64,000 bases of DNA from Hippophae tibetana (lineage: Eukaryota > Streptophyta > Magnoliopsida > Rosales > Elaeagnaceae), in assembly GCA_037013495.1 (NCBI GenBank), contig CM072810.1:107208398-107272397 (forward strand). The letters are read 5' to 3'. Numbering within the stretch: position 1 is the first letter of the stretch; each line of letters begins with the position of its first letter. The translations under genes and the position numbers were made by a program. The notes under the pieces are model-generated. The model did no database searches. It was given only the letters and a program-made list of their open reading frames with translations, and was not told where the DNA came from. Below, in pieces: positions 36,501-47,018 of this stretch.

Positions 36501-39500
36501 TTTTGTGAGTTCAACTTTTAGTTTTTTCTTGCTTTTTAATAATAAATTTTTTAAAATATTGTTAGGATTTAAATTATTATTACTACAATTATACTTCAAC
36601 AAATAACAATTTTATACAATAATTCCATGCTTTTTATATGTCATCACTTTTTTTCTTTAGCAATTTATTAATTTAAAATTTATAATTATTATAAAATATG
36701 AATAAAGTATTTAAATTATATTAGAAGACTAATTTTTAGATTAAAAATAATTTGGACAAAAATCTTGACAATTAGGGCCTGTTTGGCCATGTAACTAGAA
36801 AACAATTTTCTGATTTTAAATATAAAAAAGTGTTCTTAAGAACACTAAAGATGTTTGGACAAAGTTTTTTGAGTTACAATCTTTTAAAAATTGAAAGATT
36901 AGAAAACAATTTTTTTGAGAATTACTTATAGTTGTTTTCATTGTTTTTTAGAACAATGTTGAAGACACGGAAAACAACTAACATATGCGTTGTTAGACAT
37001 CGAATTAAATATTATATGCTGACTCAGCATTGCTGGGTCCTAAATTGCAATTTTTCATTTCCCTCTATAGGAAGTAGAGCTGCAACTTTCTTCTTCCTCC
37101 TCCTCCCCTCCTTTTTTTTCTTATATTTTTATTTTTTGTAATTTACATTCTCTAGACAATAGTAATAGCTAATTGAGAATAATAAGTAAATATAATAAGA
37201 AAAAATTCATTGCTATTAAAATCTATCTGTGGGCCATAATTGTTTTTATTTGTTTATAATTATGACACATTTTAAAAAAAATTACATGTACTTACACAAT
37301 AAGTAATGAAACATTTAGTATGTTTTTGAATAAAAATATAATAAGAAAAAAATAATGGTGCTATAAAAAGTTTTATTTTATTATTGCATTAGACACTGTT
37401 AGTAGTTACCAACTCTATTACTATTTTGTTACTCAATGGCTTTTTTTATTCAAAACAAATTAGTATTTTATTTTGATTAATATCCTAAGGTCTATTATTA
37501 ATAAAAAGAATTTAGAGTCTACTAACCATTGTAGCTATTTTGGTCTTATAGCTATATTTTAGAGAAATTTGTCCCATTTATTTTGAAAAAAGGACCTCTT
37601 CGACTTATAGTCATTTTATCTTTGTTTATTTTTGTATTTTTATTTTTATTTTTATTTTTAATAAATTTTGATAACTACAATTATTTATGTCAAAATTGGT
37701 TTTTATCAGATACAGTCAAAATAGAAATAATTAATTATGAAAATATTTTTTAAAAACAAATTGGCCAAACACCTTCACAACTAACATTTTTGTTTTTGTT
37801 TTAAAGAACAATTTTTAAAATATTGACCTTACATCCTATTAGTTTTTGAAATTATTGAAAATCATGACTTAAAAATAAGCTTTGAGAACAGTTTTTAAGT
37901 TATCCGGCCAAATAGACCCTTATATATATTTTTTGTTTTTAACTTTTGAGAACAAATTTTAAATTGGCCAAACAATTAATTGTTTTTAAAGTTGTTGAAA
38001 ATTGTTTTTTATTCTGATTTAAAAACTGTTTTTGAGAATTTTTTTCAAATTAAGTGACCAAACAAGCCCTAATATTCCTACATATTGTGCTGATATTTCT
38101 TACTAATATAGTAGTAGCTGGCAGTGGCACTTAAGATTTACAGATTTTTTTTTAAAAAAATATATATAAAAAACAAAAGCAAAGTTTTTCTTATTAAAAG
38201 AATCCACCACTACTACAAAAATAAATATTTAAGTCGATAAATAAAGTCGGTTTTTGGTAAAAATCGATGATATAGATGTGGATAAATTCTTTTCTCTTCT
38301 TTCTTTTCTAAAGAGAAACTATTCCAAACGCTGCATAACTCTCAAAAACTCAAAACTTCATCCACTTCTCCTCCACTCTTTCTCATTTTTTGGTCACCTA
38401 CGACCACTAATTCCAACGCCAATTAGTAGGTTTTCTTCCTCTCTAACTAATCTTTTAGATCCCCTATTTTTTGAACAAAATACTCAAAAAAATTATACTT
38501 ATTTCTCACTTACAAAACAACATTTTTTTTTCATTTCATTCATTTACTCTTATAAGTATTTCTATTAATTCTACGCATTTATTATTCATATTTTTTCTGT
38601 TATTATATGTTATTATTTATGTATATAAATTTTTATATTATATATGTAGATTTGTATTATAATATCAGGAGAAGAATATGATGATCTTGAATAACATAGA
38701 ACAACAACATAGTAATTTTTCTGTTATTAATTAATATTTTATTTTTCAATTGTTTGTATTATTTAAGTATTTGTTAAACAGAATTTTTTCCTGATTTAGT
38801 GATCGAATATAAGTTTTAATTTGAGTATAATAGAAAATAAATAAATTTTGTAAAAAAAAATTAAAAATTTAAAGTTGGTTCACGCATTGAACCGACTTTA
38901 TATTTTAAGTCATTTAATTTAAAGTCAATTTTTAAACGACTTTAATGCCTCTTTTTGTAATAATGCACGTTAAATTACGGCATCCATATATATAGGAAAT
39001 GCATACATGAAGACATTTATTTTGTAAATATATGAATGGTAAGATAGATAAAAGAAATAAATACCTTGGTAGGTATGTTGTGAAATTTTGTATCAACATC
39101 ATAAATGTGAAATCTGGAGGGTAAAAAGGAAAAAAAAAGTATATATCAGCTTATTTACAACAAGATAAAATAGAATAAGGTTGTGAAAAAGCAATGACAA
39201 GGTTGTGAAAATTTACATCAACGGCTGCACGTTCTCGAATTGATATGTAACTGTAATTTTTTCAATCCATACTGGATTCAAATTATTTAAGATTACTTCT
39301 GTGCGCCCGAGTTCCTCTAGTTTTCCATCTTTTTTCTTTACATAGACAACAGCCATAGGATCACTCTGAAAAAAGATATAAATCAATTTGAGCCTACAAA
39401 TACTTGATCAAAATGAGCATTTTAATTTCTAAAAAATAAAATTGAGCATTAGTCATATAAAAATTCAAATAGTGCACAGCCGGGATGATCAATGTTGAAC

Positions 39501-42500
39501 ACCTAAAATATATGAGGAAAAAAGGATGAATATCTAAAATTGATTTTACGTGCATGCATGCCAAATATATTGAATTATTAAAAGGTTTTTGACAATCAAC
39601 AGCCACACTAATGGATTTTACTGCATGTGATATCAATGGTAGACTTTCGTCCTGATTGCGCATTACTTGAACTTAAATGGGAGTTTATTGCTCAGCTATA
39701 TCTAATACTAAAGTTCTTTTTTATTGAAGTAATATTTAACCTTATTCCATGCATATATAAGGTTATATATATCATTAACTTAACAATTTTATTTCTATTT
39801 CATCTTGTTATTTTATAAACTTGTTTACAAGCCCAAAGAAATAAAAAAAATTGAAATATTCTAACACATTTGAAGTCCAGTTCATGGAAGCTTCTATAGT
39901 GATGATCTGAATTGATAAGAATACATTTCATAGTTGGTGGAAAAAAGAAAATAAATGTGTTAGATAAAGAGATAAATGTATGGTTTAGATTATTTTGTTA
40001 GGTTTATATTGTATGACTTAGATTTATTAGTTGTTTCTATAAATACTTCTCAGTAACAATGTAATAATCAAGTTAAACAAATTAGAAACAAAAATTTGAG
40101 AGTTTATGAGTATTTATGAAAAAATTGTTCTTGAGTTTTAAGAGTTTTAATCCATAATATTCCAACAAAGTAGTATCAAAGCTGTAGTTGAAAATATAAA
40201 TATACGCTATTGTATATCAAATCGAATCTATCGACGAAAAAAATCCGACGTCACGAGAATCATCTTGATCGGACTTCGGACACGCCACCACGTTTTTCCG
40301 GAAGGTTCTGCCAAAAAGTGAGTTAACTCACTAAGTCAACCGAGTTGACCGAGCCGCTGAGACCGTTGACCAAAAAAGTTTACTTTGACCATTGATTGAA
40401 AAAATCATATTTTTTCCCGGAGTTCCTCCCAAGGTTTTTTGACGTTCTGAATCCATCTGTGCGATCAGAATTTTCAAATTCTCACTGTATTGAGAGTTAT
40501 GTCAAATGAAGACATGACATCGTTTCAAGTCCCCACACTCAACGACAACTATGATAATTGGAATATCAAGATGAAGACTCTTTTGGGTGCACATGATATA
40601 TGGGAAGTTGTAGAGAAAGGCTTAAGTGAGTCAGACGATAAAACTACTCTAACGCAAATGCAAAAAGAATCTTTGAAGGATTTGAGAAAGAGAGACAAGA
40701 AAACCCTTTTTTATATCTATCAAGTCTTAAATAATGATGGGTTTGAGAAGATTTCAAATGTAACATCTTCCAAAACAGGATGGAATAAACTTCAAATTTC
40801 TTTCAAAGGAGCCGAGAAAGTGAAGAAGGTTCGTCTCCAAACACTAAGAGGTGAATTTGAATCTCTACATATGAAAACTTTTGAATCTATTTCTGATTAT
40901 TTCTCGAGAGTCGTAGTTGTTTCTAATCAATTGAAAAGAAATGGTGAGATGTTGGAATATGTCAGAATAATGGAAAAAATACTCCGTTCATTAGATTTCA
41001 AATTTGAACACATCGTCGTAACGATTGAGGAAACAAAAGATTTGGAAGAAATGACTATTGATGAACTCAATGGAGTCATTACAAGCATATGAAGAAAAAT
41101 ATAAGAAGAAGGCATCTTCATCTCTCAAGAAAGCTATGCAAGGGAAATATTAAAGAAATTCAAGATGAACGATTGCAAGCCGATCAACACACCAATTGAA
41201 TGTGGAATCAAACTATCCAAGCATGAAGATGGTGAGAGAGTGGATCCAACATTTTTCAAAAGTTTAGTTGGAAGTCTGTGTTATCTCACGTACACAAGAC
41301 CTGACATCTTGTATGTCGTTGGATTGATTAGCCGTTATATGGAGAAACCGACAATCACCCATTTCAAAGCTGCAAAAAGAATCCTATGCTATCTAAAAGG
41401 CACAATTAATTTTAGCTTGTTTTATTCGGCTTCTAATGATTATAAGCTTGTTGGATATAGTGATAGCGATTTTGGTGGAGATATAGATGATCAAAAAAGC
41501 ACTTCCAAATTTTTGTTTTTCATAGGAGATACTGTTTTTACATGGATGTCGAAAATGCAACCGATTGTCACCTTGTCTAGCTGTGAATCAGAATATGTAG
41601 CAGCTACCTGGTGTTTTCCATGCAATTTGGTTGAGAAACTTGTTAAAGGAACTAAGTATGACACAAGAAGAGCCAATCAAAATTTGTGTCGACAACAAGT
41701 CAACCATTGCCTTAGCGAAAAATCCTGTTTTCCATGATCGAAGCAAACACATAGATACTCGATATCATTACAACAGAGAATGCATCACAAGAAAGGATGT
41801 ACAACTCGAGTATGTAAAATCACAAGATCAAATTGCCGACATCTTCACTAAACCGCTCAAGCAAGAAGATTTTGTCGGATTGAGAAATTCGCTCAGCATC
41901 ATAAAACAAGTTTAAGGGGGAGTGTTGTTTTATAAACTTGTTTACAAGCCCAAAGAAATAAAAAAATGCTTTGAAATATTCTAGCCCATTTGAAGTCTAA
42001 CTCATGGAAGCTTCTATAGTGATGATCTGGATTGATAAGGATACAGCTCATGGTTGGTGAGAAGAAGAAAATAAATGGGTTAGGTAAAGAGATAGGGGTA
42101 TGGTTTAGATTGTTTTGGTAGGTTCATGTTGTATGGCTTAGATTTATTAGTTATTTCTATAAATACTTCTCAGTAACAATGTAATAATCAAGTTAAAGAA
42201 ATCAGAAACAAAAATTTGAGAGTTTCTGAGTATTTCTGGAAAATTGTTCTTGAGTGTTCTTGAGTTTTTAGAGTTTTGATCCATAATATCCCAACATGAA
42301 TGACTTGTCATTATTTAAGCATGCTCAAATTGCTCTTAGTTTGGAATCTCTTTAATTTCTTCAAAACAAAATAGTTGTGCGATATCCCTTTGAAGCATGA
42401 AACATGGTATCCACTTACAAACAATAATAAAGTCTAGGTCATGCATCAAATGATACAATATGGAAAGAAGATTGATCAAGTTTGTGACGTGTAGAACAAA

Positions 42501-45168
42501 TTATGTTAGATCAATGCTGCATGATGAATTAAATGTTCCCGTAGACTGAGATTCAAGGTCCTGGGGAAAAAGAACACAGAGAGAAAGGACTGTTGAGATA
42601 TCTACATGATCTTATAAAGAAAGAACAAGGGGGTGACAGAACAATGCCAGGGAAAAACATAGTTATAACAGACTGTTTTAGGAGTAAGGTACCTGCAGGA
42701 ACATACCTTAGAAGTGATGTCACAATCACGCAAGTTGGATGCAGATAGAGATAACTGCAGCATATATATTTAAAAAGTAAGAAAAACAATACAAAACAAG
42801 ACAAGCTATTAGCAAAATGATAATTATCCATCAACATGAACATCTATAAGGCTGCTATCAATAAATAGTCTTGGAGATTTTAACTTGCCAATCCTACATG
42901 TAAAGCTTTCACAAACCAACTCCAAGATATCCATTTAGATAAGTCCCTATCAAAGTGACAGTTTCACACAACAAAGTTTATTTTAAACCTCACATAAGTT
43001 GTAAAGTTCTGATTATAATAGCTACCAAAGGACAATTTTTAATGTGGTGGATCTGTTTCCTTACAGAGGCACATTTGAGCCTCCAATTTTGTCTTCTAAT
43101 GTATCCACAGGTTCAAACCATGAGCTACTCCTCTTACCAATTAAATATGTAGACCCAGATGATATAGATTATGTTCTAGATGACCAATATGTTGTTTCTA
43201 CTAACGATGTATTTCAAAGAATTTTGGTTCATTGAAAGAATCATCCCAATATCGATAGCTCTTGGATTACTGAAGACTAGTTTCGTCTTATTGATGTCAC
43301 CCTATTTGAGCATTACTTCAAGCCAATTCGTTGGAGTCAAGTTTTTCTTAACCCGAGGGAATTGATGGGAATCAAGATAATACAATTTAAATGCATCATA
43401 TAATTATCTTTCCAATAAATTAGCATTTTCATTGCAAATTTAGTTTTATTTAAATTTTGGATTTAGTTAAGCCTATTTAACAATAAATTTAAGATTTAAT
43501 TAGGATTTTGAATTTTAAATAAAGGTTTTGAATTAGAGATCAAAACCTATCTCATTACCAAAATAGTCTTATAAATAGGACCCAAAATTATACGATGAAG
43601 ATAGACGGATTAATCAAACAATTTATCTCTATTCTTCCCCCTCACTTCCCCTCTTCTCTCCCCTAAATTCTAAAATCTCTAATTCTCAATTAATATTTTA
43701 TTGTTCCCTCTTATAGATTCACATTATATTTAGTTAAATTAAGGAGAAACTAAAAAATCGGGTTGAGATTTACCAATATTTACAATATATTTTGAATTTA
43801 ACCTTATTTAACAATATGCTTTTGATTACTCTTAATTTTATGCACATATCTATGCAGAAATTTTAAACTTATAACGTGTGTGAAATTTTTACACAAGTAT
43901 GTGAGAATTTTATCATTTAGCTTCAAATGTATGTGAAAACTTCACAAACTCAAACTCTATCATAAAAATTCACTTAACTCATCCTCCTTTGTGAAATACA
44001 TTGAAATTAGTTACTAATTGAAGTGACTTTAGTAAAATTAATGCCACCAAAGATGCTGACATTTTTAATATGGAAAATGAATAGACAAAATATTTTAATA
44101 GGTAAAGTATAACCATTAACAAAAATAGCTTCAAATAATAATTAAAAATGGTAAACTTACAAATATATCATAACCTTTTGTCCAATTCTACCACTCAATA
44201 TGAAAAATCTACCACTAATCTATTATTAAGTGTTATGAATGTACCATCACCGTGAATTAGATAACTGAATCTAATGTTTTTTTTTTCACATGAGCCACAT
44301 GTGAACATTTTAACGTGAATACCTCCAATTCCCTCGTGTTACCATTAACTCTAATACCAGTTCTCTCCAAATCCTCTCATCATTGTGAAAGTAAAACCTA
44401 TCGATTAAAATATTGAAGGAAAACACATTGCTCCTCGTTCTCCATGTGTAAGTACATTTTTTTAAACTGTAAAAAGTTCTACAAATTGTAATGCAATAAT
44501 GAGGAACTGAAGATCCAATAGTCTGAAACAAGGAACAAAGAATTGTAATTTCCCCAACAATTTGAAGAATATTTACAAATTAAAAAAAATACTTATCATA
44601 TATTTGTGGCAACCCAAACCTCCTTTCTAAGTTATTTTGACAATGAATCGTGAGATTGCACTCCATTCCATAGTGACAACGAGGAGTCATGGGTTTTCTT
44701 TCAAATTTCGAATTGCTAGGTTTTTTTATTTCACAATCACGTGAGGATTGCATTCTATAAAACAAAAATAAAGCGCCCTCATGTATACACATCATCTAGA
44801 TAAAGCAAGAGGAAAATTATATACACATACCAACTATACATCTATTACATCTCATGTACGTGAATGCTTATTAAAATTGATAATTGTGTTTTCAAATAAA
44901 AGTTTATATGTGATAATAATTTAAACAAATGTAAAAGTAGAATTAGAATTAGAATTAGAATATGTATCAAAAACAGAGCATGAAGAAGCTAATGTGATAC
45001 CTCCAGGGTGGTGTACAGTGGCAGAAGACCACGCGACTTATAAAAGAAATCAACGGCGTCATTTTGACCACCTTTATTGTAATTGTCGTTGTCGTTTATG
45101 GCCCTCTCTTGGGTCACTCCTCCTATAGCTTGCTTGCCTCCTCTCACATCTGAAAAGCATCCTCCCAT
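24576..45168 (-). CDS. BON3: BONZAI-type copine (BON3-like), 16 exons, intact
   Basis: Exons (minus): 45168-45001, 42754-42707, 39365-39217, 39113-39065, 28472-28416, 27854-27675, 27532-27398, 27146-27085, 26971-26875, 26749-26635, 26464-26388, 26262-26125, 25427-25263, 25173-25060, 24937-24841, 24694-24576. They join in frame to 589 aa (family about 580). Copines are Ca2+-dependent phospholipid-binding proteins at the plasma membrane; BON proteins restrain NLR immunity and regulate Ca2+. Seen: N-terminal MGGC (myristoylation type); C2A with [14 protein letters not shown] and YDVDT; C2B with [12 protein letters not shown] and ECFDFN; vWA domain with MIDAS D351-x-T-x-S (VAIDFTASNG) and [12 protein letters not shown]. 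The N-terminus and KSDPMAVVY favour BON3 over BON1. Introns 7 and 8 begin with GC. Introns 1, 2 and 4 carry transposons; intron 4 is 10.6 kb. Confidence 0.95.
27533..27574 (-). repeat. (CT)n microsatellite acting as polypyrimidine tract of copine intron 6
   Basis: On the minus strand a run of about 13-14 CT units followed by TTCTCTCTTCAG ends exactly at the exon 7 acceptor. The plus strand shows (GA)n. Confidence 0.9.
28883..28931 (+). repeat. Left part of older repeat X, copy 1 (interrupted by copia)
   Basis: TTGGAATATTTGATATTATT... up to GGAAACTATT closely matches 34785-34837. Its continuation appears after the copia element at 33985. It reads like the start of an LTR, but the family is not recognised. 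Confidence 0.5.
28932..29330 (+). repeat. 5' LTR, left end missing
   Basis: Aligns without gaps to 33586-33984. The first 51 bp of the 3' LTR have no counterpart here. TATA motif in GGGGCTATAAATAAAG (about 28965). Confidence 0.88.
29428..33462 (+). pseudogene. Copia gag-pol polyprotein with one internal stop
   Basis: ATG at 29428; one frame of 1345 codons to the stop at 33460-33462, interrupted only by TGA at 31165-31167, between the second catalytic Asp (RSDNGTEY) and the Glu (GVAERMN) of integrase. Order: UBN2 gag (about residues 15-200), zinc knuckle (about 246), protease DSA (about 299), integrase with [15 protein letters not shown] and the Glu, RT with YVDDML, RNase H with DSDYAG and STTEAEYMA. 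The knuckle reads [14 protein letters not shown]: its last Cys is replaced by Phe. The RT motif usually written LDVKTAF has Ile for Thr. Both changes suggest a defective copy despite its youth. Confidence 0.93.
33535..33984 (+). repeat. 3' LTR (450 bp) of the intron 4 copia element
   Basis: Begins TGTTATATATTGC right after the purine tract and ends TTTCCCAACA. Includes GTCCCACATTGG near its start. Confidence 0.9.
33985..34170 (+). repeat. Right part of repeat X, copy 1
   Basis: Matches 35296-35505: TTATTAATTTAATAG(C/T)CTTAT, then AATCTCTCAACAT(T/C)ATTATG, then ATCTAAATT(A/G)CTTC. Together with 28883-28931 it forms one repeat copy split by the copia insertion. Possibly an LTR of an old retroelement. 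Confidence 0.55.
34171..34784. other. Sequence between the two X repeat copies
   Basis: About 600 bp, possibly the internal domain of a non-autonomous element with X as its LTRs. TTGGTATAATTTTGG at about 34179 is weakly like a primer binding site. The short ORF at 34349-34561 has no recognisable domain. Confidence 0.3.
34785..34837 (+). repeat. Left part of repeat X, copy 2 (interrupted by TRIM)
   Basis: TATTATTTAGTTTCTTTATT... to TTGGAAAC, parallel to 28890-28927. Confidence 0.5.
34838..35290 (+). mobile_element. TRIM-type miniature retrotransposon with three LTRs and two internal domains
   Basis: LTR1 34838-34950 and LTR3 35178-35290 are each 113 bp, starting TGTTAAGTCC. A middle LTR (35038-35091) is the same unit with about 59 bp deleted. 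After LTR1 and the middle LTR comes TGGTATCAGA(A/G)CTAGGC, a Met-tRNA-type primer binding site, then about 85 bp without coding capacity, then a purine tract GGAGGGGGGA before the next LTR. Flanks GAAAC (34833-34837) and AAAAC (35291-35295) look like a one-mismatch target duplication. It is non-autonomous and inserted inside repeat X copy 2. Confidence 0.88.
35291..35505 (+). repeat. Right part of repeat X, copy 2
   Basis: Continues the repeat after the TRIM and aligns to 33985-34170. A longer version is seen here (TATATATAGTCATATTAAG...). Confidence 0.5.
35842..36181 (-). mobile_element. Second TRIM retrotransposon, a different family
   Basis: Two 112-bp LTRs (35842-35953 and 36070-36181; minus-strand sense TGTTGAAGTCCCA(C/T)ATCGAT...) flank an internal domain of only 116 bp. 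It has a primer binding site (TGGTATCAGAGCC, plus strand about 36057-36069) and a purine tract (GTGAGAGGGAG, plus strand 35954-35964). Flanks TAGTA and CAGTA suggest a target duplication with one mismatch. No coding capacity. Lies in copine intron 4, in the same sense as the gene. Confidence 0.9.
36209..38070. repeat. Cluster of hAT-like MITE ends
   Basis: Inverted termini of the type AGGGCCTGTTT(T/G)GCCATG occur at 36209 and 36774. Their reverse complements occur at about 37903-37920 (GGCCAAATAGACCCT) and 38051-38070 (GACCAAACAAGCCCT). The interior is A/T-rich with many GAAAACAA/TTGTTTTC pairs. I could not pair the ends securely or find clean 8-bp target duplications; nested or decayed copies are likely. 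Confidence 0.5.
38208..38965. mobile_element. CACTA-type non-autonomous element (758 bp)
   Basis: Imperfect inverted ends of about 28 bp: CACTACTACAAAAATAAATA... on the left against CATTATTACAAAAAGAGGCA... read from the right, both leading into AAGTCG. A 3-bp target duplication CAC (38205-38207 and 38966-38968) fits the CACTA superfamily. Subterminal AAGTCG/CGACTT motifs recur near both ends. No transposase; the internal ORF has no domain. It ends 99 bp from the intron 4 donor of the copine. Confidence 0.8.
39806..42296 (+). mobile_element. Copia deletion derivative in copine intron 2
   Basis: LTRs 39806-40167 (362 bp) and 41923-42296 (374 bp), TGTT(A/G)TTTTATAAAC...CCAACA, differing at roughly one position in ten plus small indels. 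A decayed primer binding site (AGTATCAAAGCTG) begins near 40171. Purine tract AAGGGGGAG (41914-41922). Only gag and the RT-end/RNase H region remain. No target duplication found (CATCT against TGAAT). Antisense to the copine gene. Confidence 0.88.
40499..41915 (+). pseudogene. Copia gag fused to RNase H by internal deletion
   Basis: ATG at 40499 opens a gag frame with DUF4219/UBN2 features ([21 protein letters not shown]-x-x-L...[10 protein letters not shown]) ending at 41090-41092. Near 41107 gag sequence (EEKYKKK in another frame) joins the end of RT ([19 protein letters not shown]), so knuckle, protease, integrase and the RT core are gone. RNase H follows with [10 protein letters not shown] and [12 protein letters not shown] frameshift near 41615-41640 moves its end ([14 protein letters not shown] ... 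DIFTKPL) into a second frame ending at 41915. Confidence 0.88.
43037..43378 (+). pseudogene. Ty3/gypsy integrase C-terminal (chromodomain-like) fragment
   Basis: Reads YRGTFEPP, then a linker, then DVFQRILVH followed by a stop and [14 protein letters not shown], a stop, and [15 protein letters not shown]. This is the pattern seen at the C-terminus of plant gypsy polyproteins (QRxLVxWxGxPxxxxTWxTxxxF...DPxLxExY). Two Trp or Glu codons have become stops. Lies in copine intron 1. Confidence 0.6.
43379..43800 (+). repeat. Probable 3' LTR piece of the gypsy fragment
   Basis: Directly downstream of the chromodomain remnant. Contains a promoter-like CTTATAAATAGGACCC (about 43568) and a pyrimidine-rich tract. 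No second LTR was found for comparison. Confidence 0.4.
44939..44962. repeat. (AGAATT)n hexanucleotide microsatellite
   Basis: Four near-perfect copies of AGAATT in copine intron 1, 38 bp downstream of the intron 1 donor (45000). Confidence 0.85.
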
Positions 45169-45215
45169 CTCTTTCTTCTCTAAAAGAAAAATCCTAATTG
45201 TACGTCTCTCTGTAT

Positions 45216-45240
45216 CTCTATATAAGCAAAACCCTAACCG
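45216..45240 (-). promoter_or_regulatory. Copine core promoter: TATA-like box and telo-box
   Basis: On the minus strand CTTATATAGA (45217-45226) lies about 50 bp before the copine ATG. Just upstream is TTAGGGTTTT (telo-box AAACCCTAA on the plus strand, 45229-45237), a known plant promoter motif. The TATA position implies a short 5' UTR of about 20 nt. A start further upstream cannot be excluded. Confidence 0.45.
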
Positions 45241-45302
45241 CACTCTCACTGTGTCACCCTAAGTTATCTCCCTCTCTCAAATTCCCTATTCTCTGTACGT
45301 CC

Positions 45303-45368
<66 letters not shown>
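45303..45368. repeat. Compound (CT)n(AT)n microsatellite upstream of the copine
   Basis: About 19-20 CT units run directly into about 13 AT units, 135-200 bp upstream of the copine start codon. GAGA/CT tracts are common in plant promoters and 5' UTRs. Confidence 0.92.
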
Positions 45369-47018
45369 TCCTTCAATGCTCAAAAGCATTTTAATTCGTT
45401 CCGAAAAAATTCGAAAAATTCGTTATTTATTACAGCAAAATAATTATTAAAAACAAAAGAAAGAGGAAAAACTACGCTGATAATATCTCTTTATCATCTA
45501 TGTAATTTTCTATTCCATTTTTGGGCTATAGAAACTCCCCCGTAAACTTCCGCGCGACGCGTGAATCGCGCGATAATTTATTTTGCAATTTTTAATTATT
45601 ATTCGCTAGTATATTTGTTTCTCGAGAAAATCGATGTTAAAAGTTCTAATGCATAGGAAACTCCTAATTACTATATATATACCTCTTAGATTCCCTAAAT
45701 CAAAGTCCTTGGGAAGAATTTGATTTATATCTAGATGGAAAATTTTACTATATAACAAATCAAACGCTTGCGTTACGTATATGGGGACTTGAAACCCACG
45801 ATATGCTTCCCGCTTTATATCTAGATGGAAAATCTTATGAACAATGTTGCATGTCAAAGTCGTGACGTGATATAATCCAAATTTCAAGATTTGATTCGAT
45901 CCAATTCGGAGATCAAAAATATTGTCGATTTTGTATTGGACAATTGCTAAATTCGGGTTTGGTTTTTATATATATATTAAAACAGAAAACGTCACCTTGG
46001 TTTATCACAAAATATTTTTCCATTTTTAATTATTATGATACGAAAATGTATTATTGGAGTATAATATGAATATTTTTTCATAAATTTGAAAATTATTCTA
46101 AATATAAAAGTACTTTTTATTAATTCATATATAGATATATAATATAAGTATAATACCTAGAAAAGAAAAGCTAACTAACACTAAATACAATAAGAAATAA
46201 AATAATGAAATAACTTTTATTAAAAAATTACAACCATTTACTACTATAAATAACCACAACAAAATTGAGTAAAGGGCTAATTTAATACCCAAATTTATCG
46301 AGGGGTGGTGATTATATATATATATATATATATATATATTTAAATAATACTTATGTTTTATATTTATTTTTGTGATATTTTAGTCTTATTTTTTATGAAA
46401 TATGAAAATAAATGATTATTTTTTATGTTTTAATTTATTTATTTATTATTTATTTAATTTTATCATTGATTATTTTAATTAAAAAGTTAAAACAATCTCT
46501 ATTTAATACAGTTAAAAAAATTAAAAATTATTTTATTTTTATGTGATATTTTTTAATAATAATAAAACTAAATTGTTACGTAAGATTAGTATAAAACCTA
46601 AACATAATTTTTGTAATAAATATAAGACCTTAATGATATTTATCTTATTTATTAATTGATATCTTTTAAAAAAAACTTATAATAACTTAAAATTTTAATA
46701 AAATAAAAAAAAGTATAATTTCATCCTTTAAAGTCCTTTCCTTTAAAAATGGGTGATAATTTTTTATTTTTTGCAATGTTGAAATAAAAATTACATATTT
46801 GTGCATGTATATATTGATGGGTTCAAATTTACTTCTTCTTAACACCAACAAAGAGCATATATTATTGCATTACATTGTAATAAATTTTTTAATTATTAAC
46901 AATATATTTCTTTGAAAAAGGGTGAAAAAAATAGATCAACAACCGTAATTTATAGGAGGTAGCATGATTCTAAAAAAAATACGGTTGTGTATTTGTTTTG
47001 AAGATTACTAGTTTCATC
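45369..47018. other. AT-rich intergenic, no gene
   Basis: Contains a 17-bp direct repeat (TATATCTAGATGGAAAA at about 45726 and 45816) and a (TA)n tract at about 46314-46339. No coding similarity recognised. Confidence 0.5.

Noticed and set aside
38254-38568. 104-codon ORF inside the CACTA-type MITE
   Set aside because: Low-complexity Phe/Ser/Leu-rich translation, no domain; the element looks non-autonomous.
44989-45249. The minus-strand ORF at 45 kb as a stand-alone small gene
   Set aside because: From Met at 45168 it encodes the copine N-terminus and its donor (45000) joins in phase to the next C2A exon at 42754.
45198-45443. ORF encoding Ser-Leu and Tyr-Ile dipeptide runs
   Set aside because: It is the translation of the (CT)n(AT)n microsatellite and lies upstream of the copine on the opposite strand.
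45606-45887. 93-codon ORF with an internal KIFHLDI repeat
   Set aside because: It reflects a short direct DNA repeat; no family, start context or splice support.
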